Numbered from the stretch's first letter, positions 1 to 7,803 are shown. The stretch is DNA of 32,731 nucleotides from Cytophagales bacterium (GCA_013297825.1 JAAFIN010000023.1:1-32731); one strand, 5' to 3'. Made by a program: numbers and translations. Notes: generated from the sequence alone by a model not told the origin.

Positions 1-1
1 A

Positions 2-331
2 CTCGGTCAGTTTGTTTCTAAACTCAAAAACAAGCTTGAAAGACACCAAATAAAAGTTATTATAAGAGAAGAAAGTTACACCAGCAAAGCAAGTTTTATT
101 GATGATGATAAATTACCTGAAAAATACGAAGAAGGCAAAAAATATACTTTTTCAGGAAAAAGAGTACAAAGAGGTTTATATGTAAGCAAAGAGGGCAAAA
201 AAATAAATGCTGATGTAAATGGGGCTTACAATATCCTGAGAAAAGAATCACCAAAGTTCTGTTATGCTTCTTTGGAGCATAATTCCGATGGTGTAGAGGG
301 CTGGTTAATCCCGCATAAACTTGTTATATAA
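2..331 (+). CDS. tnpB: TnpB (IS200/IS605 OrfB) C-terminal part, truncated by window edge
   Basis: Only the last 109 codons are visible; the frame is open at base 2 and ends in TAA at 331. The piece contains the segment ESYTSKASFIDD, then GKRVQRGLY, then INADVNGAYNILRK. These match the last part of IS200/IS605-family TnpB proteins, where the Asp of the NADVNGAYNIL block is the third RuvC catalytic residue. TnpB is an RNA-guided DNA nuclease that helps its transposon persist. This copy lacks the usual pair of CxxC zinc-finger motifs between the SKA and NADVN blocks, which is known for a subset of TnpBs. Whether a tnpA lies upstream cannot be seen. The 3' end of such genes normally gives rise to the guide (omega) RNA, so 200-400 may be functional beyond coding. 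Confidence 0.85.
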   Translation, partial: LGQFVSKLKNKLERHQIKVIIREESYTSKASFIDDDKLPEKYEEGKKYTFSGKRVQRGLYVSKEGKKINADVNGAYNILRKESPKFCYASLEHNSDGVEGWLIPHKLVI

Positions 332-369
332 ATTTTATAGATATTTATATAATCTTTTATGGAATTTTA

Positions 370-397
370 ACCTAATATCAATTTTAGATTGAAAGGT
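370..397. other. Small hairpin downstream of tnpB, possible transposon right end
   Basis: Outer arms ACCT/AGGT enclose a 5-bp stem TCAAT/ATTGA with loop TTTAG, 39 nt after the tnpB stop. IS200/IS605 ends are subterminal imperfect hairpins, so this could mark the right end. No partner end is in the window, so it remains a suggestion. Confidence 0.3.
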
Positions 398-578
398 AAT
401 TATTTATTTATTTTTAGAAAAATTTATTTTAAAGGTTTTTATAAAAAAACGTACTTATTTAATTTTTTTATGAAATTTTTTTTGTATTTTTACGTATTTA
501 TTTTTAGATTTAAAAAAAATATTTACAAAAAACCTTTAAAAAGAAACTCATTAAAAGTTAAAAAAAATCATAAAAACC

Positions 579-1412
579 ATGTTAAAACAATATTTATTTC
601 TTAGCCTTTTATTTTTGTCATTAGTTTTTGCGTGTAAAGAGCGTGAACCTGCACCTGGTTTGGAGGCACAAGTTGCTAATAAAGATTGGCAAACAGAGGG
701 TATGTATATTGCAGGTGTAAAAGTAGAAGCTGCTCCTTATGTCAAACTTCGTTTTTCAAAATCTTTGGTAAATGGTATCCAATTAAATGGTCAAAATTTG
801 GGTCCTTTGGCGTTGTGGTCGGTTACAAGTACCCCACAAAATACCATTTCTATCAGTTATCCAAGTTATAAAGATGGCGGTGCAACTATTGATAACCAAA
901 CCCTTCGCATTACCAAATCCACAGATACAGAGCTTTGGCTTGCTCCTATTGACGGTCAAGAGGTTTCGTTATTGGGTGTTATAAATTTGCCTACAAATGG
1001 TGAATTTCGTTTTACACTTAATCCCAATTCTGTTTCTAATGTTACAAGTGCAGAACTTACAGGGGCAACTTGGACAGGCTCAGGCACAAATGCAGGTTAT
1101 TATACCACAGGCACAACGCCCATAAAACAAGGTGATGCAAATGTTACTTTAAAATTCAAAACTTTTTATGGAATGAATTATGTTGAAATGAGCGGTACGC
1201 CTTCGCCTATTACTTGGGCATTAAATCCATTAAAAACCAAGCTTATTCTTTCTTATCCAAAAATCAATAATACTTCTGGTGGTGTAATTGCACTTGACAT
1301 CAAAACACTTACTGCTACAAGCCTTATTCTTGGTGCAACTAATACAGTAAATATTGGGGGAATTATTACGTTTCCTGTTGGACAAGAATTGAGAATGATT
1401 CCAAGAAATTAA
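579..1412 (+). CDS. Predicted lipoprotein of unknown function with an internal duplication
   Basis: 277 aa. The N-terminus has a short basic start, a leucine/phenylalanine core and lipobox LVFAC (Cys19), so it should be exported and lipid-anchored. The mature part is rich in Ser/Thr/Gly/Asn and beta-prone. Two halves appear related: roughly residues 50-140 (VKLRFSKS..., ISISYPSYKDGG, LINLP-like end) and 185-275 (VTLKFKTF..., LILSYPKINNTSGG, GIITFP end). That suggests two beta-sandwich modules arising by duplication. I recognise no enzyme motif. ATG 579 was chosen because it directly precedes the signal peptide. The preceding 250 bp is very AT-rich and contains no convincing gene. A strong terminator follows at 1451-1495, so it is probably monocistronic. 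Confidence 0.8.
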   Translation: MLKQYLFLSLLFLSLVFACKEREPAPGLEAQVANKDWQTEGMYIAGVKVEAAPYVKLRFSKSLVNGIQLNGQNLGPLALWSVTSTPQNTISISYPSYKDGGATIDNQTLRITKSTDTELWLAPIDGQEVSLLGVINLPTNGEFRFTLNPNSVSNVTSAELTGATWTGSGTNAGYYTTGTTPIKQGDANVTLKFKTFYGMNYVEMSGTPSPITWALNPLKTKLILSYPKINNTSGGVIALDIKTLTATSLILGATNTVNIGGIITFPVGQELRMIPRN

Positions 1413-1450
1413 AGTCCCCTAAATCCCAAAGGGAATATTTGATGTTTTAT

Positions 1451-1495
1451 AAAAAAACCACTTTCAATATAAAATTTGAAAGTGGTTTTTGTTTG
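1451..1495 (+). terminator. Rho-independent terminator after the lipoprotein gene
   Basis: Perfect 11-bp stem ACCACTTTCAA / TTGAAAGTGGT flanked by an A-run and a T-run. It ends the 579-1412 transcript and shows that the reading-frame extension of the cyclase from 1476 is spurious. Confidence 0.8.
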
Positions 1496-1543
1496 TTTTA
1501 GAATTAAAAAAATATCGTTACAAAGTTTTTTGGGTTTTGTAGG

Positions 1544-1572
1544 TTTGTTTTTCTGTTTTTTGTATATTTTTG
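1544..1572 (+). promoter_or_regulatory. Bacteroidota-type promoter for the cyclase gene
   Basis: TTTG at 1544-1547, 17-nt spacer, TATTTTTG at 1565-1572 (consensus TAnnTTTG). The expected start site near 1579 gives a leader of about 32 nt to ATG 1611. This decides the start over the in-frame upstream ATG at 1476, which lies inside the terminator. Confidence 0.6.
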
Positions 1573-1610
1573 TAAAAATAAAAAAAACATTAATTTATCA
1601 AATTTTTCAA

Positions 1611-3683
1611 ATGCAAAGAATATTTATCATTTTTTTAGCTTCTTTTATCCAATTATTTATTTTTACGCACAAAATACAAGCACAAGATACTTTAAAAAAT
1701 ATTTCTATTGAAAAACCTACAAAAGAAATTACACTTGAAAATATTGATACAAATGTTATTCAAATTCTTAATAAAAAAAATATTCATAGTTTTTTTGGTA
1801 GAAAAATAAAATCTTATAATGACCCTACGCAAAAGCTATCTTTTGAAGAAATTAGAAAAAAAGAATTTTTACCAAATAAATTATTAAGAATAGCAAGAAA
1901 TTTAGATATCGATACTACACACTGGTACAAATGGGAAATTTTTACGGATTTTGAATATGATACATACAAAGTATTTAGTTTGGGTTGGGGTTCAGAAATA
2001 AATGTTTTTTTTGAATATCCTCAACAAGGTATTATTATTACACACAAAACAGGTAAAAATATTCCTGCATCTCAACGTAATATAAAAACGCTCTCTGGTA
2101 GAGTAAAATGTTTTTTACCCAAAAAACAGCATATTATTATATGGATAAATACAAAAAATTATAACCAATCAAGTTGGATACATTTTGCATTTTTAAATGA
2201 AAAAAATCTCATAAATGCACGTGATAAAGAAATATCACATTATTTAATATTACAAGGCATATTATCTATGTTTTTGTTATATCATTTGGTTTTGTTGTTT
2301 TTGAGCAGAGATGTTACATATTTTTATTATGTGATGTATATTTTTGTTTCGCAAATGCTTTTGGGATTAACTACAATACCTGAATATTTATTTTTGGGTG
2401 AATATCTTTTTTATTCTGATTATATTTTTTTGGTTTTATTGGGAAATATTGCCATTTGGTATATGTTATTTGTAAGAGATTTTAATCGTATGCGTGATTA
2501 TTTTCCCAAAATAGACCTTTTGACTTTGTATTATGCACGTATACGTTTGATATGGGTTTTTGTAATTGTTGGATTATCCTATTACAAAGTTTTTTTGTAT
2601 GATTTTACTTCTTGGATTATCAACACAACTATTATATTTGATATTATTTGGGGGATTGTAATGGCATTTTTAGGATACACAAATACCCAAAAAGATAATA
2701 TCGCCCAAAAATATATTGCTTATGGAAGTGTTTGTTTATTTATAGGTGGAGGGCTTTCTACGGTGCTTCCTCCTATGGGTCTGAACTCTAATTTTGTTTT
2801 ATTAGGTTTAACAGTATCATATTTTGAGGTAGGATTATTTATGCAACTTTGTATTTTTTCGGTGGGGCTTGGTATTAGAGGGCAAAATATAGAAAAGGAA
2901 AAACAAATCGCACAAGCTCAACTTATCAAAGAATTGGAAAAAAATGAAAAACTCATCAAAGAACAAAATCAAATGTTGGAGGAAAAAGTAACACAACGTA
3001 CCCAAGAACTCAACAACACGCTCCAACTCGTGGAACAAGAACGCCAAAAATCTGATAATCTTCTGCTAAATATCCTCCCAGAAGAAACCGCCCAAGAACT
3101 CAAAAATACAGGTTCTTTTACACCAAAAAGCTACAAACTTGTAACGGTGCTTTTTACGGATTTTAAAGGTTTTACCAATATTGCTGAAAAACTCACGCCT
3201 ACGCAAGTAATTGAAAATCTAAATACTTGTTTTTTTGCTTTTGATACAATTTGCGAAAAATATAATTTGGAAAAAATCAAAACCATTGGTGATGCGTATA
3301 TGTGTGCAGGTGGTTTGCCTGTTGCCAATGAAACTAATCCGATAGACGTGGTAAATGCAGGCTTGGAAATGCAAAAATTTATGCAAAATTGGAAAATTGA
3401 AAAAGAAAAAAATAATGAAACTGCTTGGGAACTTAGAATTGGCGTACATTCAGGCGAAGTAGTAGCTGGTGTAGTAGGCAAAAATAAATTCGTCTATGAT
3501 ATTTGGGGCGACACCGTAAATATCGCAAGCAGAATGGAAAGTAGTGGGGAAGTGGGACAGGTTAATATTTCAGAAACTACTTATAATCTTGTTAAAAATA
3601 ATTTTGAATGTACTTTTAGGGGAAAAATACAAGCCAAAAATAAAGGTGAAGTAAATATGTATTTTGTGAATGGTAAATTGTAA
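1611..3683 (+). CDS. Membrane-bound class III adenylate cyclase with 7TM sensor module
   Basis: 690 aa from ATG 1611. Residues 1-25 are a signal peptide ending in IQAQ. Residues about 30-205 form an extracytoplasmic domain resembling the 7TMR-DISM extracellular type. Residues about 210-430 contain seven or so hydrophobic helices, followed by a coiled coil (about 435-500) and a class III nucleotidyl cyclase domain. Catalytic residues are present: metal aspartates D517 (FTDFKGF) and D561 (GDAYM), transition-state N637 and R641 (NIASR). The purine-specifying pair is K557 and D630 (YDIWG), the Lys/Asp pair typical of ATP rather than GTP use, so the product should be cAMP. An external ligand would signal through the helices and coiled coil to a cytoplasmic dimeric cyclase. 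It is the only gene between two terminator-like hairpins. Confidence 0.9.
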   Translation: MQRIFIIFLASFIQLFIFTHKIQAQDTLKNISIEKPTKEITLENIDTNVIQILNKKNIHSFFGRKIKSYNDPTQKLSFEEIRKKEFLPNKLLRIARNLDIDTTHWYKWEIFTDFEYDTYKVFSLGWGSEINVFFEYPQQGIIITHKTGKNIPASQRNIKTLSGRVKCFLPKKQHIIIWINTKNYNQSSWIHFAFLNEKNLINARDKEISHYLILQGILSMFLLYHLVLLFLSRDVTYFYYVMYIFVSQMLLGLTTIPEYLFLGEYLFYSDYIFLVLLGNIAIWYMLFVRDFNRMRDYFPKIDLLTLYYARIRLIWVFVIVGLSYYKVFLYDFTSWIINTTIIFDIIWGIVMAFLGYTNTQKDNIAQKYIAYGSVCLFIGGGLSTVLPPMGLNSNFVLLGLTVSYFEVGLFMQLCIFSVGLGIRGQNIEKEKQIAQAQLIKELEKNEKLIKEQNQMLEEKVTQRTQELNNTLQLVEQERQKSDNLLLNILPEETAQELKNTGSFTPKSYKLVTVLFTDFKGFTNIAEKLTPTQVIENLNTCFFAFDTICEKYNLEKIKTIGDAYMCAGGLPVANETNPIDVVNAGLEMQKFMQNWKIEKEKNNETAWELRIGVHSGEVVAGVVGKNKFVYDIWGDTVNIASRMESSGEVGQVNISETTYNLVKNNFECTFRGKIQAKNKGEVNMYFVNGKL

Positions 3684-3711
3684 ATGTTGAATGATAAATA
3701 TTAAATGAAAC

Positions 3712-3753
3712 AGCCAACAGCCTTGTCATTGCGTAGCAATCTGGCTGTTGGCT
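3712..3753. terminator. Hairpin between convergent cyclase and mraY genes
   Basis: Perfect 11-bp outer stem AGCCAACAGCC / GGCTGTTGGCT plus inner stem ATTGC/GCAAT. The T-run is weak on the plus strand. It follows a GAAACAGCC module seen after other stop codons in this window. Confidence 0.5.
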
Positions 3754-3795
3754 ATTTTGTACTTACACCTTTCCCTTTACACTTTTTCCCCTTTT

Positions 3796-5031
3796 TTACC
3801 TCAATTTCAGCGTTACAAGTGTAAGAATTGCCAACACGATACCAATCGTCCAAAATCTTGTAACAATTTTAGCCTCGTGAATACCTAATTTTTGAAAATG
3901 GTGGTGAATAGGTGTCATCAAAAAAATTCTGCGACCTTCGCCAAATTTTCTTTTGGTATATTTGAAATAAAGCACCTGCATAATTACTGAAACGCTTTCT
4001 ACCAAAAATATTCCACACAACAAAGGAATTAAAAGCTCTTTACGCACACACAACGCCAACACCGCAATAATTCCGCCCAATGTCAAACTTCCTGTATCAC
4101 CCATAAAAATCTGTGCAGGAAATGAATTATACCACAAAAAACCAATGCAAGCACCCAAAAACGCTGCGCAAAATATAGTTAATTCGCCTGAATTGGGAAG
4201 GTACATCACATTCAGATATTTTGCTAAAACAACATTTCCAGAAATCCACGCAAATATCGCCAACGTCATACCAATATTCGCAGATGTTCCCGCAGCAAGC
4301 CCATCTAATCCATCAGTTAAATTAGCTCCATTGCTCACTGCGGTAATAATAAACGTAACCACCAGCGTATAAATCAACCACGTAAAATCCCAATCTCCCC
4401 ATTTTCCTAACATTTCATAATTAAATTCATTGTTTTTGGTAAATGGAATTGTGGTAATATTAGAAGAAATATCTTTATAATCATTGCTTACTGCGGTTGT
4501 ATTGGTATAAAGTCCTGTTTGTGGGTCTTTGTATTTTCGTACCGTAACCTGTTCGCTAAACGAAAGCGTAAGCCCAACCACAACCCCCAAAAAAACTTGT
4601 CCAAAAATTTTGTACCTACCTTTGATGCCCCTGTCACCCACCAGCCAATTAGATTTTGCTTTGGTTACTTTGGTGTAATCGTCCAAAAAACCAATAAATC
4701 CAAGCCACAAAGTTGTCCCCAAAAGCAACAAAATATACACATTATCCAATCGTGCAAATAATAAAGTAGGCACTACGATTGCCAAAATAATCATCAATCC
4801 ACCCATTGTAGGCGTGCCTTTTTTGGAGGTTTCGCCCACCAAACCCAATTCACGCACCACTTCACCCATTTGGCGATATTTAAGAATTTCAATAATTTTT
4901 TTGCCAAAAATAGCAACAATCATCAGGGAAGTAATAGCGGTCATACTTGCCCTAAAAGAAATATAACGAAAAACACCTGCACCTACAAGGTCAAAGTTTT
5001 TGTCCAAAAATTCAAAAAGATAATACAGCAT
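3796..5031 (-). CDS. mraY: Phospho-N-acetylmuramoyl-pentapeptide-transferase MraY
   Basis: 411 aa polytopic membrane enzyme. It transfers phospho-MurNAc-pentapeptide from UDP to undecaprenyl phosphate, making lipid I on the inner face of the cytoplasmic membrane. Family signatures: KGTPTMGG (71-78), DDYTK (117-121, catalytic Asp pair), [12 protein letters not shown] (237-248), [11 protein letters not shown] (310-320, with D312) and TPIHHHF (373-379). About ten membrane helices are expected. The stretch of about 50 residues between roughly 160 and 215 is a hydrophilic insertion seen in Bacteroidota MraY and accounts for the extra length over the roughly 360 aa of E. coli. mraY normally sits in the dcw cluster beside murD/murE/murF; here it stands alone between a cyclase and kynA. 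Confidence 0.95.
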   Translation of the reverse strand: MLYYLFEFLDKNFDLVGAGVFRYISFRASMTAITSLMIVAIFGKKIIEILKYRQMGEVVRELGLVGETSKKGTPTMGGLMIILAIVVPTLLFARLDNVYILLLLGTTLWLGFIGFLDDYTKVTKAKSNWLVGDRGIKGRYKIFGQVFLGVVVGLTLSFSEQVTVRKYKDPQTGLYTNTTAVSNDYKDISSNITTIPFTKNNEFNYEMLGKWGDWDFTWLIYTLVVTFIITAVSNGANLTDGLDGLAAGTSANIGMTLAIFAWISGNVVLAKYLNVMYLPNSGELTIFCAAFLGACIGFLWYNSFPAQIFMGDTGSLTLGGIIAVLALCVRKELLIPLLCGIFLVESVSVIMQVLYFKYTKRKFGEGRRIFLMTPIHHHFQKLGIHEAKIVTRFWTIGIVLAILTLVTLKLR

Positions 5032-5050
5032 TTAACAAGAAGTTCAAAAA

Positions 5051-5074
5051 AGTTCAAAGTTCAAAGTTCAAAGT
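5051..5074. repeat. Heptamer tandem repeat in the mraY leader
   Basis: Three perfect copies of AGTTCAA and part of a fourth, followed by degenerate AAGTTTAAGG-type words to about 5105. It lies between the predicted mraY promoter (5154-5161) and its ATG, so it would be transcribed as part of the 5' leader. The same word family occurs at 12327-12356, 12523-12552 and 17608-17630. Confidence 0.7.
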
Positions 5075-5153
5075 TTAAGGTTCAAAGGTCAAAAAGTTCA
5101 AGGTTTTTCTGAATTTTTGAGCCTTTTAAACCCTTTTTGAACGTTTTAAACTT

Positions 5154-5161
5154 CAAAAGTA
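5154..5161 (-). promoter_or_regulatory. Likely -7 element of the mraY promoter
   Basis: TACTTTTG on the minus strand fits TAnnTTTG. The -33 side is poor (TTTC, 20 nt upstream). The predicted leader is about 115 nt and contains the heptamer repeat. Confidence 0.4.
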
Positions 5162-5226
5162 ATCATTGAAAGTTGAAAAGAGAAAGTTTTTTTTGTTTTT
5201 ATCGTTTTTATTTTGTTGTTTTTTTT

Positions 5227-5379
5227 GGTTCTATAGCAATTTTTGTGGAATACATTTTTAACTTGTGTGTCATTCTGAAAGAATCTGGCTGTTTGGCTGT
5301 TCTATGCAGAAGAACAGCCAGATTCTTTCAGAATGACAAAGGCAAAGTTATTTTTTCTTTAAAAAAATTTCGGATAACT
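5227..5379. mobile_element. MITE-like element, copy A (core with GGCTGTT palindrome)
   Basis: 153 bp. The left end GGTTCTATAGCAATTTTT plus GTGGAA matches the family terminal repeat at 21 of 24 positions. The right end is a degenerate inverted copy ending at 5379. The core is a long palindrome: TGTCATTCTGAAAGAATC, then GGCTGTT, mirrored after a loop of about 20 nt. Flanks are GTTTTTTTT on the left and GTTTTTTT on the right, compatible with an 8-bp target duplication in a T-run. The core and left flank are nearly the same as copy B at 22711-22847. Confidence 0.7.
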
Positions 5380-5441
5380 GTTTTTTTCATTTTCCTAAAA
5401 AAATGTTTTTGGTATTTTTTTTAATTTTTTAAATTTTAATG

Positions 5442-5449
5442 TATTTTTG
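5442..5449 (+). promoter_or_regulatory. Possible -7 element for kynA
   Basis: TATTTTTG fits TAnnTTTG and lies 35 nt before ATG 5484. There is no properly spaced TTTG. It supports ATG 5484 over the in-frame TTG at 5463, since a start site near 5456 would leave the TTG almost leaderless. Confidence 0.4.
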
Positions 5450-5483
5450 AAAAAAAACTACTTTGAATTTTCTAAATTTTTTT

Positions 5484-6506
5484 ATGCCAGACAAAATACC
5501 TTTTAATAAAATATCTTTTACTGAAAAACGTGAGGTTTTGAGAAAACGAAAAGAATTAGAACGAAAATTAGAAGAAAAATATTCGCTTACAGGACAAGAT
5601 TTTAATGCTAATTTGGAGGGATTATTTCACGCCAATTATCTTAAATATTGGGATTATATCCAATTAGAAACACTTTTGAGCCTCCAACGCCCAAGAACAG
5701 ATTTTGCTGATGAAAAAATTTTTATTGTTTATCACCAAATTACCGAATTATATTTTAATTTAATTCTTTGGGAAATAGACCAACTCACAAAGATTTTACC
5801 ACCCAAAGCAGATATTTTATTGAATAAAATCCAACGCATAAACCGATATTTAAGCCAACTTACGCATTCATTTGATATTATGGTGGAAGGTATGGACGTG
5901 ATGCAGTTTAGGCAATTTCGTATGGCGTTGTTGCCTGCGAGTGGTTTTCAATCCAAACAATTTCGTGAGATAGAAATTTGTTGTACTGATTTTGTAAATA
6001 TTTTGAATAAAGATTATCAAAATCAACTTACTGACAAAGCTGATATTTCAGAAGTTTTTGAATTTATTTATTGGAAACAAGGTGCAAGCGAAACCAATCC
6101 ACAAACAGGCGAAACCAAAGAAACGCTTACTTCTATCCAATTTCAAGAGAAATATCGTGATGAATTTATAAAACTTGCCAATGACGTACACGACACCAAT
6201 TTATTGCGTTTGTACGAATTATTGCCTGAAAATGATGAACAAAGTAAAATCAAAAAAGAAAATACAAAACTTGCTTTGCGTGAATTAGACACGCTTATCA
6301 ATATAAATTGGCGTTTGGCTCATTTCAAATCAGCAATAAGGCATTTGATAGACAAAGAAAGTATCGCACAAGCCACAGGAGGTACTAATTGGCAAAAATA
6401 CCTTCCTCCAAGATTTCAAAAAGTGATTTTTTTTCCAAATCTTTGGACAGAAGAAGAAAAAAACGAATGGGGAAAAAAATGGGTGGAGAGCTTGAGGGGA
6501 AAGTAG
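5484..6506 (+). CDS. kynA: Tryptophan 2,3-dioxygenase
   Basis: 340 aa from ATG 5484. This heme enzyme opens the indole ring of L-tryptophan with O2 to give N-formylkynurenine, the first step of the kynurenine route. Motifs: YWDYIQLETLLSLQ, then FIVYHQITELYFNLILWEI, where H84 matches the substrate-facing active-site His. Next are VMQFRQFRMALLPASGFQSKQFR (family block), LAHFKSAIRH with H280 in the place of the axial heme ligand, and ATGGTNWQKYLPP (the GTGG-type loop). The protein is longer than the roughly 280-aa proteobacterial TDOs, mostly through an N-terminal extension and an insert around residues 185-235. It is convergent with phhA, another aromatic amino acid oxygenase. Confidence 0.93.
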   Translation: MPDKIPFNKISFTEKREVLRKRKELERKLEEKYSLTGQDFNANLEGLFHANYLKYWDYIQLETLLSLQRPRTDFADEKIFIVYHQITELYFNLILWEIDQLTKILPPKADILLNKIQRINRYLSQLTHSFDIMVEGMDVMQFRQFRMALLPASGFQSKQFREIEICCTDFVNILNKDYQNQLTDKADISEVFEFIYWKQGASETNPQTGETKETLTSIQFQEKYRDEFIKLANDVHDTNLLRLYELLPENDEQSKIKKENTKLALRELDTLININWRLAHFKSAIRHLIDKESIAQATGGTNWQKYLPPRFQKVIFFPNLWTEEEKNEWGKKWVESLRGK

Positions 6507-6536
6507 AAAAAAGGGGAAAGGTGTAAGGGGAAAGTA
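6489..6536. repeat. G-rich degenerate word repeat after the kynA stop
   Basis: Words such as GGGGAAAGT and GGGGAAAGGTGTAAGG are repeated across the kynA stop codon. A reverse-complement counterpart (CACCTTTCCCTTTACAC...) lies at 3766-3797 just after the mraY stop. Both copies have the same orientation relative to the gene they follow. Confidence 0.6.
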
Positions 6537-6552
6537 GTTAGTACAAAATACA

Positions 6553-6588
6553 AAAAACACATTTTACTTTTTATAAAATGTGTTTTTT
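6553..6588. terminator. Bidirectional terminator between kynA and phhA
   Basis: AAAAAACACATTTTA / TATAAAATGTGTTTTTT hairpin with A- and T-runs on both sides, so it can act on both convergent transcripts. Confidence 0.75.
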
Positions 6589-6607
6589 CTGTTATTATAA
6601 AAAATGT

Positions 6608-6635
6608 TCAGACCTTCGTAAACTACGGTACAGAC
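6608..6635. repeat. Copy 1 of a CAGACC...GGTACAGAC element
   Basis: 28 bp starting TCAGACCT and ending CTACGGTACAGAC, with inner stem CGTA/TACG and complementary AT-rich flanks. It matches 18344-18371 at 24 of 28 positions. Confidence 0.6.
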
Positions 6636-6675
6636 TATTTTTTATATTTTATATTTTGGCTGTTTCATTCACAAT

Positions 6676-7491
6676 TTATAATTCATAATTCAAAACATTT
6701 TTTGCAATTTTCTCAATTTCCATATCAATTTCTTCAATAGAATTATAAAGCTGTTCAAAAGAATCAATCACAAAATATTTTTCTTGATAACGGTCTTTGT
6801 GGTAAGAAGTTTGGAGAATTTGGGCAACATTATAAGGCAAACGCTCAGGAACATCACTATACAACGAAAATTCTGTTTCGCCTTTTGAGGACACAATACC
6901 TGCCCCATAAATACGCAAACCATCTTTTTCTTGAATAAGTCCAAATTCAATCGTAAACCAATACAATCTACCAATACATTCAATTATATATTCATTGTCA
7001 ATGTGTTTAAGAGCGATTTTGCTAAGTTTTACCAAAAAATCACAAAGATTTTGGTTTGTAAGCAAAGGAACGTGTCCAAATACATCGTGGAACATATCAG
7101 GTTCTTCCAAATAATCAAGTTGTTCCATTTTGCGAAGCCAAGTAGTTGCACAAAAATTTTTGCGTTCCATCAATTCAAAAAACGCCAAATTAGGAATAAG
7201 TCCAGGCACAATATATACATTCCAACCTGTTGCATTTTTGAGCAATTTATTGACATATTCAAAATTAGGAATTGCCTCCCTTGAAAATTTTACAAGTTCA
7301 ATGCCTTTTAGATATTCATCAGTTACTTTTCCTGGCAGAAACGCAATTTGTCGGTCAAATAATATTTGCCAAACTTGGTGGTCTTCTGTGGTATAATCCT
7401 CATAACGTTGATTCATACCTGTATGATGCACATCATAAATGTAAAAGCCATTTTCATCTTTTACAAAAAAATCTTTTGGTTCTTCACGCAT
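6676..7491 (-). CDS. phhA: Phenylalanine-4-hydroxylase
   Basis: 271 aa from ATG 7491. This non-heme iron, pterin-dependent enzyme hydroxylates L-Phe to L-Tyr. The iron triad is visible: H135 and H140 in DMFHDVFGHVPLL and E182 in WFTIEFGLI. Other family blocks are FLPGKVTDEYL, NVYIVPGLIPNLAFFELM and YGAGIVSSKGE. It is a catalytic-domain-only form close to the length of other bacterial PheOHs. The frame runs upstream to a TTG at 7509, but those codons are part of the GCCCCCC inverted repeat, so ATG 7491 is preferred. The last residues, NYEL, and the TAA are encoded by an ATTATGAATTA-type intergenic repeat that has replaced the native end. Its neighbour kynA suggests shared use of aromatic amino acids. 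Confidence 0.93.
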   Translation of the reverse strand: MREEPKDFFVKDENGFYIYDVHHTGMNQRYEDYTTEDHQVWQILFDRQIAFLPGKVTDEYLKGIELVKFSREAIPNFEYVNKLLKNATGWNVYIVPGLIPNLAFFELMERKNFCATTWLRKMEQLDYLEEPDMFHDVFGHVPLLTNQNLCDFLVKLSKIALKHIDNEYIIECIGRLYWFTIEFGLIQEKDGLRIYGAGIVSSKGETEFSLYSDVPERLPYNVAQILQTSYHKDRYQEKYFVIDSFEQLYNSIEEIDMEIEKIAKNVLNYEL

Positions 7492-7498
7492 AAATAAA

Positions 7499-7622
7499 AA
7501 GCCCCCCAACCCCCAAAGGGGGAGTAATAAAGTGGTTAAATAAATAAAACGAATATATTAAAAAAATGTTTCTTTTAGTTTATATTTCACTAATTATTCC
7601 CCCTTTGGGGGTTAGGGGGCTT
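7499..7622. repeat. Inverted repeat with GCCCCC...GGGGGC arms
   Basis: Arms of about 32 bp at 7499-7530 and 7591-7622 are inverted copies with two or three mismatches. Each arm carries its own CCCCC-AAA-GGGGG palindrome. The 60-bp AT-rich centre has no gene. A diverged single arm (TCCCCTAAATCCCAAAGGGA) follows the lipoprotein stop at 1413-1438. Similar sequences are common intergenic repeats in Bacteroidota. It occupies the phhA promoter region. Confidence 0.8.
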
Positions 7623-7635
7623 GTTTTTTACAAAT

Positions 7636-7765
7636 AAAAAAGCCCCAATCCAAAAGAATGGGGTTTTCTGGGTTATCAATCAATTTGCTTTATCACCAAA
7701 ACACAAGCAGTACATACTCAATTTTTTAGTTCTAAATTTTGTAATAATCTACTTATGAGATTTAT
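7636..7765 (-). ncRNA. Candidate small RNA gene of about 130 nt
   Basis: On the minus strand, a near-consensus promoter (TTTG, N20, TATCTTTG; 7772-7803) is followed about 130 nt later by a terminator hairpin, CCCCATTC-TTTT-GGATTGGGG, and a T-run (7636-7664). There is no open frame longer than 11 codons between them (ATG near 7711, MYCLCFGDKAN). The promoter overlaps a perfect operator-like palindrome. I do not recognise an RNA family. It could also be the leader of a lost gene. Confidence 0.45.
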
Positions 7766-7771
7766 TTAACG

Positions 7772-7803
7772 CAAAGATAAATGACGTTTTTGAAAAAAGC
7801 AAA
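7772..7803 (-). promoter_or_regulatory. Strong promoter of the candidate small RNA
   Basis: Minus strand TTTG (7800-7803), 20-nt spacer, TATCTTTG (7772-7779). This is the same spacing and the same -7 hexamer core as the tRNA-Val promoter in this window. Confidence 0.6.

Noticed and set aside
389-604. 71-codon frame upstream of the lipoprotein gene
   Set aside because: Extremely AT-rich, almost only Phe/Lys/Tyr/Asn, overlaps the lipoprotein signal peptide and has no recognisable feature; taken as chance.
1476-1610. N-terminal extension of the cyclase
   Set aside because: It starts inside the terminator of the upstream gene and would place extra hydrophobic residues before a clear signal peptide; the promoter lies inside this stretch.
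5041-5105. CRISPR or centromere-like tandem array
   Set aside because: Units are 7 bp and quickly become degenerate; no spacers or partition genes nearby.
7695-7728. 11-codon leader peptide in the candidate small RNA
   Set aside because: Too short to judge and without regulatory codon runs; noted in the RNA entry but not called a gene.
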